This document shows positions 51,243 through 62,077 of a stretch of DNA of 64,000 nucleotides, one piece after another. The position numbers and the translations under genes were made by a program. The stretch is from Rhizomicrobium palustre (GTDB lineage: Bacteria > Pseudomonadota > Alphaproteobacteria > Micropepsales > Micropepsaceae): contig NZ_JAASRM010000001.1 of the NCBI RefSeq assembly GCF_011761565.1, positions 4,030,139 to 4,094,138 of the forward strand, written 5' to 3'. Position 1 is the first letter of the stretch; each line of letters opens with the position of its first letter. The notes beneath the pieces are model-generated. The model was not told where the DNA came from. It did not search any database and saw only the letters and a list, made by a program, of their open reading frames with translations.

Positions 51243-52136
51243 CTACCCGATCAAACCCACCTCTTCCATCGCGGCGCGGACTTTAGCGCGGGCGGTGTCG
51301 GTGGCGGCCATCATGGGTAGGCGGACCTCGTCGCTGCAGAGACCGAGCAAGGAAGCAGCGTATTTCACCGGCGCGGGGCTCGGCTCGCAGAACATCGCCT
51401 CATGCAGCGGCATCAGCTTGGTCTGGATTTCCAGCGCCTTGGTCCAATTACCCTGACGGCAGGCTTCGTGGAACTCCGAGCAGAGCTTCGGGGCGACATT
51501 GGCCGTCACAGAGATCACGCCCTGGGCGCCCTGGATCATATAAGCGAGCGCCGTGCCGTCTTCGCCGGAGAGCTGCACCCAATCGGGACCGCAGGAGATG
51601 CGTTCGCGCAGCACGCGGGCGAGATTGGCGGTGGCATCTTTGGTGCCGACGATGTTCGGCAGCTTCGACAACCGCGCCATGGTCTCGACCGAGATGTCCA
51701 CGATGGCGCGCGCCGGGATGTTATAAAGAATGATCGGAATATCGACCGCACCCGCGACGGCGGCGAAGTGGCGGTAGATGCCTTCCTGCGACGGCTTGTT
51801 GTAATAGCCGGTCACCGACAACACCGCATCGGCACCCTGCTCTTTTGCGTGACGGGTGAGCGAAATGGCTTCGGCGGTGGAATTGGAGCCCGCGCCCGCG
51901 ATCACCGGGACCTTGCCCGCCGCTTCCTCGATGCAGATATCGATCACCCGCATATGCTCGTCATGGCTGAGGGTCGGCGACTCGCCGGTGGTGCCACAGG
52001 GCACAAGACCGTTGGAGCCCTCGGCAATCTGCCAGCGCACCAGGCGGCGGAACGCCTCCTCATCCACCTTGCCGTCCTTCATGGGCGTGATCAGGGCGGG
52101 AATGGAGCCTCTCAAATCCTTAGGCGAAAACGGCAT
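51243..52136 (-). CDS. dapA: 4-hydroxy-tetrahydrodipicolinate synthase
   Basis: Condenses aspartate semialdehyde with pyruvate, first step of lysine/DAP synthesis. The ATG at 52136 gives 297 residues with GAGGTGG upstream. The Schiff-base lysine is Lys166 (NIVGTKDAT) and the proton relay Tyr138 lies in LYNIP. CGTTGESPTLSHDEH is typical. It supplies meso-DAP for peptidoglycan. Confidence 0.96.
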   Translation of the reverse strand: MPFSPKDLRGSIPALITPMKDGKVDEEAFRRLVRWQIAEGSNGLVPCGTTGESPTLSHDEHMRVIDICIEEAAGKVPVIAGAGSNSTAEAISLTRHAKEQGADAVLSVTGYYNKPSQEGIYRHFAAVAGAVDIPIILYNIPARAIVDISVETMARLSKLPNIVGTKDATANLARVLRERISCGPDWVQLSGEDGTALAYMIQGAQGVISVTANVAPKLCSEFHEACRQGNWTKALEIQTKLMPLHEAMFCEPSPAPVKYAASLLGLCSDEVRLPMMAATDTARAKVRAAMEEVGLIG

Positions 52137-52308
52137 GGGCCACCTCGTTATGCGGGCGTCAAAATAGCGCCAAAGAACTGTCAAGCAAGGTGCTTACCGC
52201 CGCGCAGGCCATTCGCCCAACCCTTAATTATGCAACAGGGAACACATTAGGTTTGTAGTGTGTCCTGCGCGGCCGTTAAGGTTGAGCCGCATCCCCCGGA
52301 CAAGACCC

Positions 52309-54489
52309 ATGCTTTCCCGTGCCCTGCCCCTATTGGCCCTTGTTTCTGTGGGGGCTGTGGCCGTGGCCGAGGCGCAACCGCTGCCGCAAGGCGTTATCCG
52401 CAAAGGTGATGTCATCACCATGCAGCCGGTGGCAGAGAGCGATTCTGTACAACCTGCCGCCGCAGCGGAGTCGGAACGGCGCGACGCGGCGGTAAAAGTC
52501 CTCTCCCCCGCCGATCACGACCTTTTTACGCGCGCTTTCGATGCCGCTGACCGGGGCGATTGGCCGACAGCGCTGGGCCTCGCCCGCCAGGGTCACAACG
52601 CGACGGCGAAGCAGATCATCCAATGGCGCTATCTGCAGGATAAGAACGCCAAAGCGCCTTTCGCCGATATCGATGCCTTCCTGAGTGCCAATAGCGATTG
52701 GCCTAGGCGCAATATTCTTTTTGTACGGGCTGAAGAGCAGCTCGATCCGGCGACGCCGCCGGAAAAGATCATCGCCTGGTTCGGCAATCGTAATCCCATC
52801 AGCGCCATCGGCATGATCCGCCTGGGCGAAGCCTTGGTGGCGACCGGCAAAACCACGGCGGGCCAGCGCCTGATCCGCGACGGCTGGGTGGCGGGCGTGT
52901 TCGATCCCGATGTGGAACTCGCCATCGTTCAGAAGGACGGCGCGTATCTGACCCCCGACATTGATAAGAAGCGGCTCGATAATCTCGTCTGGTCGGATTC
53001 CATCAGCGCGGCCCGGCGGGAAATGGCGCGGGTGGACGATGCCAGCCAGAAGATCGCCAATGCGCGTATCGCCCTGCGTGCCGATCCCAAGCGCGGACAG
53101 CGCACGGTGGCGGAACTTCCGAGCGACCTCGCCAGCGATCCGCAGCTTTGGTTCGATGAGGCGCGTGCCGCCCGCAAGACACAGGATTTCGATCGCGCCG
53201 CCGAGCTTTTGCAGCGTCCACAACTGCGCGAGCTGTTCAAGACGCGCCCCGGCCCGCTATGGGCCGAGACCCATATCATCGCGCGCGAGATGATGAAGGA
53301 GGCCAAGAACGAGGTGGCGCTGCATCTCGTCAGCGAGACGGGGCTCTCCTCCGGCAGCGAATTTTCCGACGCGGAATTCCTCTCGGGCTGGATCGCACTG
53401 CGCTTCATGAAGGATGCGACCAGCGCCCTGCCCCATTTTCTTCGGCTGGCCGATGGCGTTTCGCGGCCCATCTCCAAGGCGCGGGCCTATTACTGGCAGG
53501 GCCGCACCTATGAGGAGCTGAACAAGCCGGATAAGGCTTACACAGCCTATCAGCTCGCCGCCGCCAATCCTGAGACCTTCTACGGCCAGCTTGCGCTCAC
53601 GCGGATCGAAGAAGACCCCAAGCTGCACCTGCCGAGCCCGAAAGCCGAGGCAGCGCCCGCGACGGCAGCCTTCGAGCGCGATGATCTCGTCAAAGCGATG
53701 CGTGTGCTGGGCGATCTTGGGGCGCAGAATTACCTTCGTGCCTTCGCCGCGCGGTATCAGGAACTGCACCCAAGCCACGCCAAGAAGCTGATGCAGATGC
53801 TGACCGATATGGGCTATCGCGATGTGGCGCTGCGCGTTGCCAAGGCAGTGGGCTATGAAGGCCCCACCTATGCGGCCTACGCCTATCCAGTCATTCCGGT
53901 GCCCGAGTATCGCGGCAACGGCATCGCGCCGGAGCCCGCCCTGGTGCACGCCATCATCCGCCAGGAAACCGAATTCGATCCGCAGAGCGTCAGCGCCGCC
54001 AATGCCCGCGGCATCATGCAGTTGACGCTTGCGTCAGCCAAGGTGAACGCCAAGCGTGCGGGACTGCCCTATCGCCCCGGCGCGCTGACCACCGATGTGA
54101 CCTATAATATGCAGCTCGGCATGACCGAGTTCTCGGCCTATCTCGCCAATTGGAACAACTCGGTGATCCTCTCGGCCGCCGCCTATAATGCCGGGGAGAG
54201 CAATGCCAAGCGCTGGGTACAGGTGTTCGGTGATCCCAGAAGCGCCGCGACCGATCCCGTCGACTGGATCGAATCCATCACCTATGGCGAGACCCGCAAT
54301 TACGTGATGCGGATCGTGGAAAACTTACAGGTCTATCGAAACCGGATCGCGGGCAAGGACACACCTTTGCGTATCCTGGCCGATCTCTACACCCCCAGCA
54401 TGCCCCCGCAGGCGAAGGTGTTACGTCCCCCGGTCACCGAACAGCCCGCCCCCGCCGAGAAAAAGAAAAAGCGGACGAGTTCGAACTGA
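52309..54489 (+). CDS. slt: Soluble lytic murein transglycosylase (Slt70-like)
   Basis: Periplasmic enzyme that cleaves peptidoglycan with formation of anhydro ends, 726 residues. The signal peptide is MLSRALPLLALVSVGAVAVA, cleaved at EAQPLPQ. A long helical superhelix covers about residues 60-520; the SLT domain follows with catalytic Glu553 (RQETEFDP), then GIMQLTLASAK, and YNAGESNAKRW. The C-terminus is Lys-rich. The ATG at 52309 is chosen as it starts the signal peptide. Confidence 0.92.
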   Translation: MLSRALPLLALVSVGAVAVAEAQPLPQGVIRKGDVITMQPVAESDSVQPAAAAESERRDAAVKVLSPADHDLFTRAFDAADRGDWPTALGLARQGHNATAKQIIQWRYLQDKNAKAPFADIDAFLSANSDWPRRNILFVRAEEQLDPATPPEKIIAWFGNRNPISAIGMIRLGEALVATGKTTAGQRLIRDGWVAGVFDPDVELAIVQKDGAYLTPDIDKKRLDNLVWSDSISAARREMARVDDASQKIANARIALRADPKRGQRTVAELPSDLASDPQLWFDEARAARKTQDFDRAAELLQRPQLRELFKTRPGPLWAETHIIAREMMKEAKNEVALHLVSETGLSSGSEFSDAEFLSGWIALRFMKDATSALPHFLRLADGVSRPISKARAYYWQGRTYEELNKPDKAYTAYQLAAANPETFYGQLALTRIEEDPKLHLPSPKAEAAPATAAFERDDLVKAMRVLGDLGAQNYLRAFAARYQELHPSHAKKLMQMLTDMGYRDVALRVAKAVGYEGPTYAAYAYPVIPVPEYRGNGIAPEPALVHAIIRQETEFDPQSVSAANARGIMQLTLASAKVNAKRAGLPYRPGALTTDVTYNMQLGMTEFSAYLANWNNSVILSAAAYNAGESNAKRWVQVFGDPRSAATDPVDWIESITYGETRNYVMRIVENLQVYRNRIAGKDTPLRILADLYTPSMPPQAKVLRPPVTEQPAPAEKKKKRTSSN

Positions 54490-54499
54490 CAAGCTCGAC

Positions 54500-54775
54500 T
54501 TAATTACGGAACAGCGAGAGCCATTCGCGGGCCAAACGCTGGGCTTCGGCGATTTGCGCCGGCAGCATTTCGCTCGCCACTTGGGCACGCCAGCTCTTGG
54601 CCTCTTCCACCCCACGCAGGGCGGCGAGATTGAACCATTTATGCGCCGCGACGAAATCCACGCCTACGCCGTTGCCGGTCGAGTAAGCCAGACCCAGATT
54701 GTAGAGCGCATCGGGACGCCCTTTCTGAGCTTCGGTTTCGTATTGCATCAAAGAGTCGACATCGACACAGGCCAT
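54500..54775 (-). CDS. Sel1-repeat-like small protein
   Basis: A 91-residue protein with one to two Sel1-like repeats: DALYNLGLAYSTGNGVGVDFVAAHKWFNLAAL. It lacks a signal peptide. Sel1 repeats mediate protein contacts. Partner unknown. It is convergent with slt. Confidence 0.75.
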   Translation of the reverse strand: MACVDVDSLMQYETEAQKGRPDALYNLGLAYSTGNGVGVDFVAAHKWFNLAALRGVEEAKSWRAQVASEMLPAQIAEAQRLAREWLSLFRN

Positions 54776-54926
54776 AGCACGTCAGTCCCCCAGAACTGTC
54801 CTCTTCAGATATGTGGATAAGCCCACACGCTGGAGGCGATGGTTCCGCGATACCGACTAAGGCTTGGTTAACGTGAATCCGCCTTAATGGTTTATACGTG
54901 TTAGGATTTTCCGCTATGCGCGCGTC

Positions 54927-55772
54927 TCAGCGCAAGCTGTCGACGAGGTGCTGCGCCTGTTTTTTGATGGCGGGCCAAGCCTTTTGCTTTCGAATTTCGC
55001 GCGCGAAGCACACGCGGTAGCCCTTATCCGCCGCCGCCGAGAGGCGAAGATATTTATCGAAGGCCGCACGGATTTTTTGGTTGAAGGCGGTGAACGAGGT
55101 GTAGGCCGCGTTGGCTTCGGCCAGGGTTTTCTTCATCGGCGCCTGACAGACGGGTATGGGCGCGAGATGCGAGGAGACGCCCTCCTCGGCGATATAGACC
55201 CGCTCGCCATCGATCACCGCCGCGAGAAGTTTGGTCGGGCCCTGATCGAGAAGCGTTTCCTGCGCGTAGTCGCCAAGCCTCACCGCCACCTTGCGGCCCT
55301 TCGCGGCGACGGGGACCGAGCCATAGAACGTCGCGGAGGCATCGTTGGAGACCGTGAAGGTGAAAAAATCCTCGGTGCTGATCAGCTTATCGAGGTCGGC
55401 GGGTCTATCTTTCCGTTTCGCCAGCCAAGCGCGGAGCAATGGCATGGTCGAAACCACCACCTGCCCCCCATTCCCGGCGTAGCGCAGCCCATCCAATTGA
55501 TCGAAGCCGACATCGCTGCCGACCAGCGTATCGCGATTGAGCTCCGGCTCTTTGGAATAGCCGGGCGCAGACAAGGGACCGATCAGCGTCTTCAGCCGCG
55601 CTTTGACATCGGTGAGCGCCTTTTCGTGACGCTTGTTATCGACGTATTTTGGGGGCGCGAAGGCGACGATGTAGCGATCACGGGCCGCGATATATTCGTC
55701 AAGCGGCGTGGCCGCGCCCGATGAGACGAAAAAAATAATGGAAAAACAAAGAACTGCGAATGTCTTTCGCAT
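54927..55772 (-). CDS. Secreted protein of unknown function
   Basis: A 281-residue protein with a signal peptide (MRKTFAVLCFSIIFFVSSGA before ATPLDEY). GGGGAAG stands before the ATG. The mature protein is mixed alpha/beta with two Cys (CQAPMKK and CFAREI), possibly a disulfide. I recognise no family. Confidence 0.7.
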   Translation of the reverse strand: MRKTFAVLCFSIIFFVSSGAATPLDEYIAARDRYIVAFAPPKYVDNKRHEKALTDVKARLKTLIGPLSAPGYSKEPELNRDTLVGSDVGFDQLDGLRYAGNGGQVVVSTMPLLRAWLAKRKDRPADLDKLISTEDFFTFTVSNDASATFYGSVPVAAKGRKVAVRLGDYAQETLLDQGPTKLLAAVIDGERVYIAEEGVSSHLAPIPVCQAPMKKTLAEANAAYTSFTAFNQKIRAAFDKYLRLSAAADKGYRVCFAREIRKQKAWPAIKKQAQHLVDSLR

Positions 55773-55963
55773 CTACTCTTCCCCTCACCGCGATCAGAGC
55801 CGCCAAAGCCGGGGAAAAGGATAGCCCAGAAACGGGCGGGCCGTGACAACCTTTAGACACCTGAGTGTCGGGGGTCGTCACGGCCTTTGCCTTGTCTCAT
55901 CGGTTTCTCCCGAAAGGAGCAACCGTGATCTACCGCCGAAGCGGTGAAGACGGGTCAGAAGAC

Positions 55964-56062
55964 TTACTTCGCCTTCTTCTTGGCGACTTTCTTCTTCGCG
56001 ACCTTCTTCACGGCCTTCTTCACGGCTTTCTTGGCAACTTTCTTCTTGGCAACTTTTGGCAT
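55964..56062 (-). CDS. Lys/Ala/Val-rich 32-residue protein (histone-H1-tail-like)
   Basis: Translation from ATG 56062 reads MPKVAKKKVAKKAVKKAVKK, then VAKKKVAKKKAK, stop TAA. It is 32 residues, over half lysine, made of imperfect KKxVAKK/KKAVKK units like the C-terminal tails of histone H1 or HU-type proteins. GAGGAG lies nine bases upstream. It probably binds nucleic acid. It lies between an unknown gene and gatB, with an own leader; too short for usual gene finders. Confidence 0.75.
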   Translation of the reverse strand: MPKVAKKKVAKKAVKKAVKKVAKKKVAKKKAK

Positions 56063-56251
56063 GAGAAGTGACTCCTCTAACGTTTTTGTCCGGTGAGACG
56101 ACCTATATCGCCCCCCAAAACGCCAGCAATATGAGTGGGTTGAAGTAAAGAATGCAATACTACCCCTCGGAGCCCCAAAACGCCGTCAAGGCAAAAATGC
56201 ATAAAAGCCCGAATTTACCGATATTAAATGCACTTCTTCCGTAAACGGACG

Positions 56252-56290
56252 AAAAAGCCTCGGAAAGCCTCTTGACGCCCTCCGAGGCTT
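56252..56290 (-). terminator. Terminator after gatB
   Basis: AGCCTCGGA (56281-56289 on the transcript) pairs with TCCGAGGCT (56256-56264) and is followed by five T. The loop contains GGGCGTCAAGAGGCTT. About 20 bases past the gatB stop. The gap 56063-56251 otherwise shows no gene. Confidence 0.8.
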
Positions 56291-56309
56291 CGCCTTGTAC
56301 GAATCACCC

Positions 56310-57770
56310 TTAATCGGGCAGTCCGAGTCGGGTCTTGAGCAGTGCATTTACGGTGCCCGGATTGGCTTTGCCACCGGTCGCTTTCATCACCTGACCAACG
56401 AACCAACCCGCGAGCGCAGGTTTCAACTTCACCTGTTCGACCTTCTCAGGGTTCGCCGCGATGACTTCATCGACCGCTTTCTCGATGGCGGAGGTATCGG
56501 TCACCTGCTTGAGCCCCTTCGCCTCGACGATCGCGCGCGGATCACCGCCTTCGGACCAGACAATGTCGAGAACATCCTTGGCGATCTTTCCCGAGATGAC
56601 ATTCTCGGCGACCATCTTGATGATCTCTGCGTTCGCAGAAGCGGAGACAGGACCTTCGGTGATCGAGAGACCGGCCTTGTTCAATCGGCCAAAATACTCA
56701 TTGTTCAACCAGTTAGCGGCCGCTTTTGCATCAACGCCGGCCTTCAGCATGGCTTCAAAATATTCCGCCGTCTCTTTTTCCGCGACCAGCACCAGCGCGT
56801 CATAGGTCGAAAGCCCCAGCGCCATGTAGCGGTCCTTCTTGGCGTCGGGAAGTTCCGGCAAGGAAGCGGCAATGTCATTGACCCAGCTCTGATCGAGCAC
56901 CAGCGGCAGAAGATCGGGCTCGGGGAAGTACCTATAATCCTGCGCGTCTTCCTTGGAGCGCGTTGCGCGCGTCTCACCCGTCTTGGTGTCGAAGAGCAAG
57001 GTCTGCTGTTCGATCACCCCGCCAGATTCCAGCACATCGATCTGGCGGCGGCTTTCATAATCGATCGCCTGCACGATGAAGCGCATCGAGTTCATGTTCT
57101 TGATTTCACAGCGGGTATTGAACGGCGTCCCCGGCTTTCTGACCGACACATTGACGTCGGCGCGCATGGAGCCCTCCTCCATATTGCCGTCGCAGGTGCC
57201 GAGGTAGCGTACAATCGCCCGCAGCTTCTTCAAGAAGGCAGACGCCTCCTCCGCCGAACGCATATCGGGGCGGGTGACGATCTCCATCAACGCGATGCCA
57301 GCCCGGTTGAGGTCCACAAAAGAGTGGTCGGGGTGCTGATCGTGAATGGATTTGCCCGCATCCTGTTCCAAATGCAGACGTTCGATGCCCACGCGCGCGA
57401 CTTCGCCGCCGGGTAGATCGACCAGAACCTCGCCCTCGCCCACGATGGGGTGCTTGTACTGCGAGATCTGATAGCCGTTCGGCAAATCAGCGTAAAAATA
57501 ATTCTTCCGGTCGAAGATGCTGGTGAGATTGATCTGCGCCTTGAGGCCAAGCCCGGTGCGGACCGCCTGCTCGACGCAGAACTTGTTGATGACCGGCAAC
57601 ATGCCGGGCATGCCCGCATCGACGAAGGAGACCTGGCTGTTGGGGTCAGCTCCGAACGCGGTGGCCGCACCCGAGAACAGCTTCGCCTTGGAAAGCACCT
57701 GGCAGTGCACTTCCAGACCAATCACGACTTCCCACGCGCCGGTGGAACCCTGGATCAGCTTGTTGTTCAT
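56310..57770 (-). CDS. gatB: Aspartyl/glutamyl-tRNA amidotransferase subunit B
   Basis: tRNA-binding and kinase subunit of GatCAB, which converts Glu-tRNA(Gln) and Asp-tRNA(Asn) to the amides. The ATG at 57770 overlaps the gatA TGA (TGATG) and gives 486 residues with GGAGGG upstream. It contains [19 protein letters not shown], the CNEIK-like segment [24 protein letters not shown], and the C-terminal YqeY domain. Confidence 0.97.
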   Translation of the reverse strand: MNNKLIQGSTGAWEVVIGLEVHCQVLSKAKLFSGAATAFGADPNSQVSFVDAGMPGMLPVINKFCVEQAVRTGLGLKAQINLTSIFDRKNYFYADLPNGYQISQYKHPIVGEGEVLVDLPGGEVARVGIERLHLEQDAGKSIHDQHPDHSFVDLNRAGIALMEIVTRPDMRSAEEASAFLKKLRAIVRYLGTCDGNMEEGSMRADVNVSVRKPGTPFNTRCEIKNMNSMRFIVQAIDYESRRQIDVLESGGVIEQQTLLFDTKTGETRATRSKEDAQDYRYFPEPDLLPLVLDQSWVNDIAASLPELPDAKKDRYMALGLSTYDALVLVAEKETAEYFEAMLKAGVDAKAAANWLNNEYFGRLNKAGLSITEGPVSASANAEIIKMVAENVISGKIAKDVLDIVWSEGGDPRAIVEAKGLKQVTDTSAIEKAVDEVIAANPEKVEQVKLKPALAGWFVGQVMKATGGKANPGTVNALLKTRLGLPD

Positions 57771-59251
57771 CAGGCCCTCCACCATTTGGCCGGCTTGGCG
57801 TTGAATTCGGCGGCGACTTCCAGCGCGCGGCCGGCGCGGAAGAGCGTGGCTTCGTCAAAAGCCTTGCCGATAAGCTGCAGACCGAGCGGCAATCCCTTTT
57901 CGCTGAGCCCCGCGGGCACAACCAGTGCCGGGAGCCCCGCAAGGTTCACCGTGACGGTGAAGACGTCGTAAAGATACATCGTGACCGGATCAGCCACCTT
58001 CTCGCCAATACCGAAGGCCGGTGCGGGCGTCGCGGGGGTCAGGATCACATCACATTTCTTATAGGCTTCGGTGAAATCGCGGGCGATCAGGCTTCTGATC
58101 TTTTGCGCCCGCAGGTAATAGGCGTCGTAATACCCCGCCGAGAGCACATAGGTGCCGATCAGGATACGGCGGCGCACCTCCGCGCCAAAACCTTCCGCGC
58201 GGCTTCTTTCGTAAAGATCGATCAGATCCTTGGGCGCATCCGCGCGATGACCGAAACGCACCCCGTCATAGCGCGCTAGGTTCGAGGAAGCCTCGGCAGG
58301 CGCGATGATATAATATGTGGGGAGCGCATATTTAGTGTGCGGCAGCGAGACCTCGACGATCTCCGCCCCCTGCGCCTTCAGCCACTCCACACCTTTATCC
58401 CAGATCGCGGTGATGGCCGGATCGGTGCCTTCGAGACGATATTCCTTCGGAATGCCGACCCGCAGCCCCTTCACCCCGCCTTCGAGCGAGGCTTCATAAT
58501 CGGGAACGGGGACATCGACGCTGGTCGAATCCTTGGGGTCCACGCTCGCCATCGCCTTCATCAGGATAGCGGCATCACGCACGGTGTGAGCAATCGGCCC
58601 CGCCTGATCGAGCGAGGATGCAAAGGCGACGATGCCATAGCGCGAGCAACGGCCATAAGTCGGCTTGATGCCAACCGTACCAGTGACCGCGGCTGGGGTG
58701 CGGATCGAGCCGCCGGTATCAGTGGCGGTAGCACCTAAGCACAGCCGCGCCGAAACCGCGCAGGACGAACCGCCCGAGGAGCCGCCCGGCACGAGCTGGG
58801 CATCGGAGCCCTCTGCCCGCCAGGGACTGATGCAATTGCCGAAAGCACTGGTCTCATTCGACGAACCCATGGCGAATTCGTCGAGGTTCAGCTTACCCAG
58901 CATCACGGCACCGTTGTCCCACAAATTCTGCGAGACGGTGCTTTCATATTGCGGCACGTAATTTTCCAGGATGCGGCTGCCCGCGGTCGTCTTGGTACCC
59001 TTGGTGCAATAAAGGTCCTTGATGCCGAGCGGCATGCCTTCCAGCGGCCGGGCAGTCCCCGACGCAATACGCTTATCGGACTCATCGGCCATCTTCAGGG
59101 CGATATCCGGCGTCTCGGTGATGAAGGCGTTGAGGGGGCGCGCCTCTTCCACGGCTTTGACAAACGCTTCGGTCAATTCCCGGGCGGAGATTTTCTTGGC
59201 GGCAACCGCATCGCGGGCCTCTGCCAGGGTCAGTTCGGTGAGATCGCTCAT
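57770..59251 (-). CDS. gatA: Glutamyl-tRNA(Gln) amidotransferase subunit A
   Basis: Amidase subunit of GatCAB. The ATG at 59251 ([16 protein letters not shown]) has AGAGGA upstream, giving 493 residues. The catalytic triad is Lys78 ([10 protein letters not shown]), Ser158 (PGGSSGGSS) and nucleophile Ser182 ([10 protein letters not shown]). It lies between gatC and gatB, the standard CAB order. Confidence 0.98.
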   Translation of the reverse strand: MSDLTELTLAEARDAVAAKKISARELTEAFVKAVEEARPLNAFITETPDIALKMADESDKRIASGTARPLEGMPLGIKDLYCTKGTKTTAGSRILENYVPQYESTVSQNLWDNGAVMLGKLNLDEFAMGSSNETSAFGNCISPWRAEGSDAQLVPGGSSGGSSCAVSARLCLGATATDTGGSIRTPAAVTGTVGIKPTYGRCSRYGIVAFASSLDQAGPIAHTVRDAAILMKAMASVDPKDSTSVDVPVPDYEASLEGGVKGLRVGIPKEYRLEGTDPAITAIWDKGVEWLKAQGAEIVEVSLPHTKYALPTYYIIAPAEASSNLARYDGVRFGHRADAPKDLIDLYERSRAEGFGAEVRRRILIGTYVLSAGYYDAYYLRAQKIRSLIARDFTEAYKKCDVILTPATPAPAFGIGEKVADPVTMYLYDVFTVTVNLAGLPALVVPAGLSEKGLPLGLQLIGKAFDEATLFRAGRALEVAAEFNAKPAKWWRA

Positions 59252-59304
59252 TGGCGTCCTCTTGAGGTTTATTCTGTAAAAAATGGGATCGCGAAACGCG
59301 GGCA

Positions 59305-59592
59305 CTATTCGACGACCTTCGGCACAACGAAGAAGTGATCTTCACCGCCCGGCGCATTGACCATCAGCGCGTCGGAGTTATCCGGCTCGGTGACGACGTC
59401 CTCGCGCATCTTGAGCCGTTGCTCCACGACGCTGGTCATGGGCTCGACACCTTGGACATCGACTTCCTTCAATTGCTCCACCCAGGCGAGAATGCCGTTA
59501 AGTTCGGCGGCCATGGGCTCCACGCGCTCGTCTTCGAGCTTCATGCGGGCCAGACGGGCAATGCGGCGGACAGTGGCGTTATCGACGGACAT
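59305..59592 (-). CDS. gatC: Glutamyl-tRNA(Gln) amidotransferase subunit C
   Basis: Small belt-like subunit that holds GatA and GatB together, 95 residues. Starts [20 protein letters not shown] and has the [19 protein letters not shown] core. First gene of the operon. Confidence 0.97.
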   Translation of the reverse strand: MSVDNATVRRIARLARMKLEDERVEPMAAELNGILAWVEQLKEVDVQGVEPMTSVVEQRLKMREDVVTEPDNSDALMVNAPGGEDHFFVVPKVVE

Positions 59593-59993
59593 GTCAGTTG
59601 CGGTCCTTCACCTTCAAGGGTCTAGCTATCAAGGGGGGGCGCCGAAAGGCAAGCCGAATGACCATCCGGTCACAGATGCCGTTGATTTTCCCGCGACATT
59701 TTGTGCTTTTAGGGGCTAACCCGGTGCCTGAAAGGGTAGCGACGACCGGCATAGTCCGCCGTCCAGCCCGAGATGAAGGACCGCGCACCGATTTCGAAGA
59801 CATGCAGGGAACACCTCGTCGGTTAATGGCCCCAGGGCGTTCATGGCCAAACCACGTTCCTTCAGACGCAAGCGCAAGCGATCAGGATAGCTTGGATTTC
59901 TGGAGACAGCGCAATCGGGGCGGCCTTGGCCCCATCCGGCGCGGCCAAAACAGGTGCGGCGCCCATTTCAAACGCGACCCCGCCACCCTGTTT

Positions 59994-60164
59994 TCACAGA
60001 TGCCCGCAGCCGATGACCACATGGTCCGCTAAAATGGAGGCGAAGCTGGCCTCTTCCCCGGCAATCAGCCAAAACACCATCACCGCTTCGCTTTCGCTGC
60101 GCTGATCAATGGTCAGGCCACCCGACAATCGTTGGGTTCGGGGAAGACCCGGCGGAATGTCCAT
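59994..60164 (-). CDS. Possible small protein (56 residues), doubtful
   Basis: [20 protein letters not shown] continues to [21 protein letters not shown] and ends [14 protein letters not shown] lies ten bases before the ATG. A second short frame follows in-frame after the TGA (59865-59993, see findings). No family recognised. The rest of the gatC-ruvX gap (59593-60221) shows nothing I can support. Confidence 0.35.
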   Translation of the reverse strand: MDIPPGLPRTQRLSGGLTIDQRSESEAVMVFWLIAGEEASFASILADHVVIGCGHL

Positions 60165-60221
60165 TTTCGTTCGTCCCCTCAACCGATAAGCTACGCCCCA
60201 GCCCCAACACCCCGCAAGCAG

Positions 60222-60689
60222 ATGCCCATCACCACACTCGAAGACCTCACCCTCGCCCCGATGCAGCGCCTTTTAGGACTCGATCTCGGCGAGAAAACCA
60301 TCGGCCTTGCCCTTTCCGATACGCTTCTGACCGTGGCGACGCCGATGGAAACCCTGAAACGGGGCAAGTTCTCCGCGGATGCGGCCAAGCTTGACGCCAT
60401 TATCGCTGCGCAAGGCGTGGGTGGGCTTGTCATCGGCCACCCTCTCAATATGGACGGCAGCGCGGGCGCCTCGGCGCAATCAGCGCGCGCCTTTGCCCGT
60501 AATTTCGCTGCCCGCTCGCCCCTGCCGATTGTTCTGGTGGATGAGCGTCTTTCAACTGCCGCCGTGACACGCACACTTCTTGATGCCGATGCCTCGCGCG
60601 CGCGCCGTGCCGCTGTCGTGGACAAAATGGCCGCCGCCTATATTCTCCAGGGCGCGTTAGATCGCCTTCGCCATCTCAAGGGGAAATGA
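60222..60689 (+). CDS. ruvX: Putative pre-16S rRNA nuclease / Holliday junction resolvase-like (YqgF)
   Basis: A 155-residue RNase H-fold protein of the YqgF/RuvX family, involved in 16S rRNA 5' processing. Motifs: [42 protein letters not shown] and [13 protein letters not shown]. The start ATG at 60222 gives [14 protein letters not shown] ahead of the fold. Its TGA overlaps the next start (ATGATG). Confidence 0.94.
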   Translation: MPITTLEDLTLAPMQRLLGLDLGEKTIGLALSDTLLTVATPMETLKRGKFSADAAKLDAIIAAQGVGGLVIGHPLNMDGSAGASAQSARAFARNFAARSPLPIVLVDERLSTAAVTRTLLDADASRARRAAVVDKMAAAYILQGALDRLRHLKGK

Positions 60690-62005
60690 TGAGCCAGCAC
60701 GCGCGTCCTCAGGAAGAGCGCCTTATTAAAGTGAGCTGGCTACCACCGGCGATGCGTCCACCAGGAGGCATGACCTCCCGCCAAGCGCAGGTGTTCCTGC
60801 TTGTCGGCATCGCGATGCTGTTCGCGGGCTATGACATGAATGTCTTCGGCCTGGCCGCACCGCAAATTCAGGCAAGCCTCGGCATTCCCGAAGATAAGCT
60901 CGCCCTCACCCTTTCCTTCATTCGCATCGCGACGATCTTCGCGGTAATGCTGGCCTGGGCCGCTGATCTTGTCGGACGGCGGCGGCTTTTGCTGATCACC
61001 ATTGTCGGTCAGGCCCTCGCCACTCTGGCGACCGGTTTTGTGCAGGATTACAACGCCTTCGTTGCCTGCCAGATCCTGACGCGCGTGTTCGGCTATGCCG
61101 AAGAAATGCTGTGTTACGTCGTCATCGCCGAGGAAGTGGCTGCCTCGCAGCGCGGCTGGTCCTCCGGTACGCTGGGCGCTCTTTATTATATGGGCGGCGG
61201 CATCGCCTCGCTGGTTTTCGCCTTTGTGACAGTGCTGCCCTATGGCTGGCGCAGTCTTTATGTGATCGGCGCCGTGCCGCTGTTCATGATGGCCTATATG
61301 CGCCGCCGCCTACCCGAGACCCAGCGCTTCGAAGTGCGCGAAAAAGAGGTCGAGAAGATGCGCTCGCGCCTTGCCGCCGCGCTGGAGCAGACACGCCTCA
61401 TCTCCAGGGAATACCCCGGACGTCTGACCGCCATGCTGATCGCGGCGGCAGCATTTGGCTTTGCGATCTGGCCCGCTGAATTTCTCTGGCCGAAATATCT
61501 GCAGAGCAATTTCGGCTTCAAACCCTATGAAACCACACTTCTGATTATTCCTGGCGGTCTTCTGGCGGTGGCCTTCAATATTCTGTCGGGACGGCTTAGC
61601 GATCACATCGGCCGACGCATTACGGCGATACTCGGCTGCCTGATGGCGATGATCGGCTTCGCCTTCTTCTATAGCGGCCTCAACATTCCCTATCTGCCGC
61701 TGACCTGGATCGTCGCCTTCGCTGGATTTTTGCTGGCCGACGCCTTGATCGCCGGGCTTTCCGCCGAACTTTTCCCCACCAGCTATCGCGCAACAGTCTC
61801 AGGACTACGCTATCTGACGGCAATCCTGGCAGGGGCGATCAGCCTGGCGCTCGAGGGTCCTTTATATAATGTGTTCCATACCCATGGCATCGCGGTGCTG
61901 GTGTTGATGGGAACCATGCCGATTGCCATGATCGCGCTTCTCACCCTGCCCGAACCGGCGGGGCGGTCCCTTGAGGAAATTTCCGGCGAGGCCCGCCACG
62001 CATAG
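60686..62005 (+). CDS. MFS transporter
   Basis: A 439-residue major facilitator protein with 12 predicted helices. The loop 2-3 motif is [12 protein letters not shown], and the mirrored one is [11 protein letters not shown]. The pattern around ETQRFE is like the sugar/aromatic-acid porter groups. The substrate is unknown. The start overlaps ruvX's stop codon, so the two are coupled, though unrelated in function. Confidence 0.9.
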   Translation: MMSQHARPQEERLIKVSWLPPAMRPPGGMTSRQAQVFLLVGIAMLFAGYDMNVFGLAAPQIQASLGIPEDKLALTLSFIRIATIFAVMLAWAADLVGRRRLLLITIVGQALATLATGFVQDYNAFVACQILTRVFGYAEEMLCYVVIAEEVAASQRGWSSGTLGALYYMGGGIASLVFAFVTVLPYGWRSLYVIGAVPLFMMAYMRRRLPETQRFEVREKEVEKMRSRLAAALEQTRLISREYPGRLTAMLIAAAAFGFAIWPAEFLWPKYLQSNFGFKPYETTLLIIPGGLLAVAFNILSGRLSDHIGRRITAILGCLMAMIGFAFFYSGLNIPYLPLTWIVAFAGFLLADALIAGLSAELFPTSYRATVSGLRYLTAILAGAISLALEGPLYNVFHTHGIAVLVLMGTMPIAMIALLTLPEPAGRSLEEISGEARHA

Positions 62006-62019
62006 GGGATTTAATTGTC

Positions 62020-62063
62020 GCGCTTTCGGACGGAAAACCGGATTCCACTTTTCCTGAAAGCGC
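62020..62063. repeat. Alphaproteobacterial dispersed repeat (hairpin)
   Basis: GCGCTTTC (62020-62027) and GAAAGCGC (62056-62063) enclose GGACGGAAAACCGGATTCC and ACTTTTCCT. I recall AAAACCGGATTCCACTTTTCC-like sequences as frequent intergenic repeats in Alphaproteobacteria. It lies just before the YdcF gene's ribosome-binding site. Confidence 0.5.
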
Positions 62064-62077
62064 TCTGAGGAGACGCC

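Noticed and set aside
59598..60032. 144-residue plus-strand frame between gatC and ruvX
   Set aside because: No domain, biased Arg/Pro composition and no ribosome-binding site; the opposite strand looks more coding-like.
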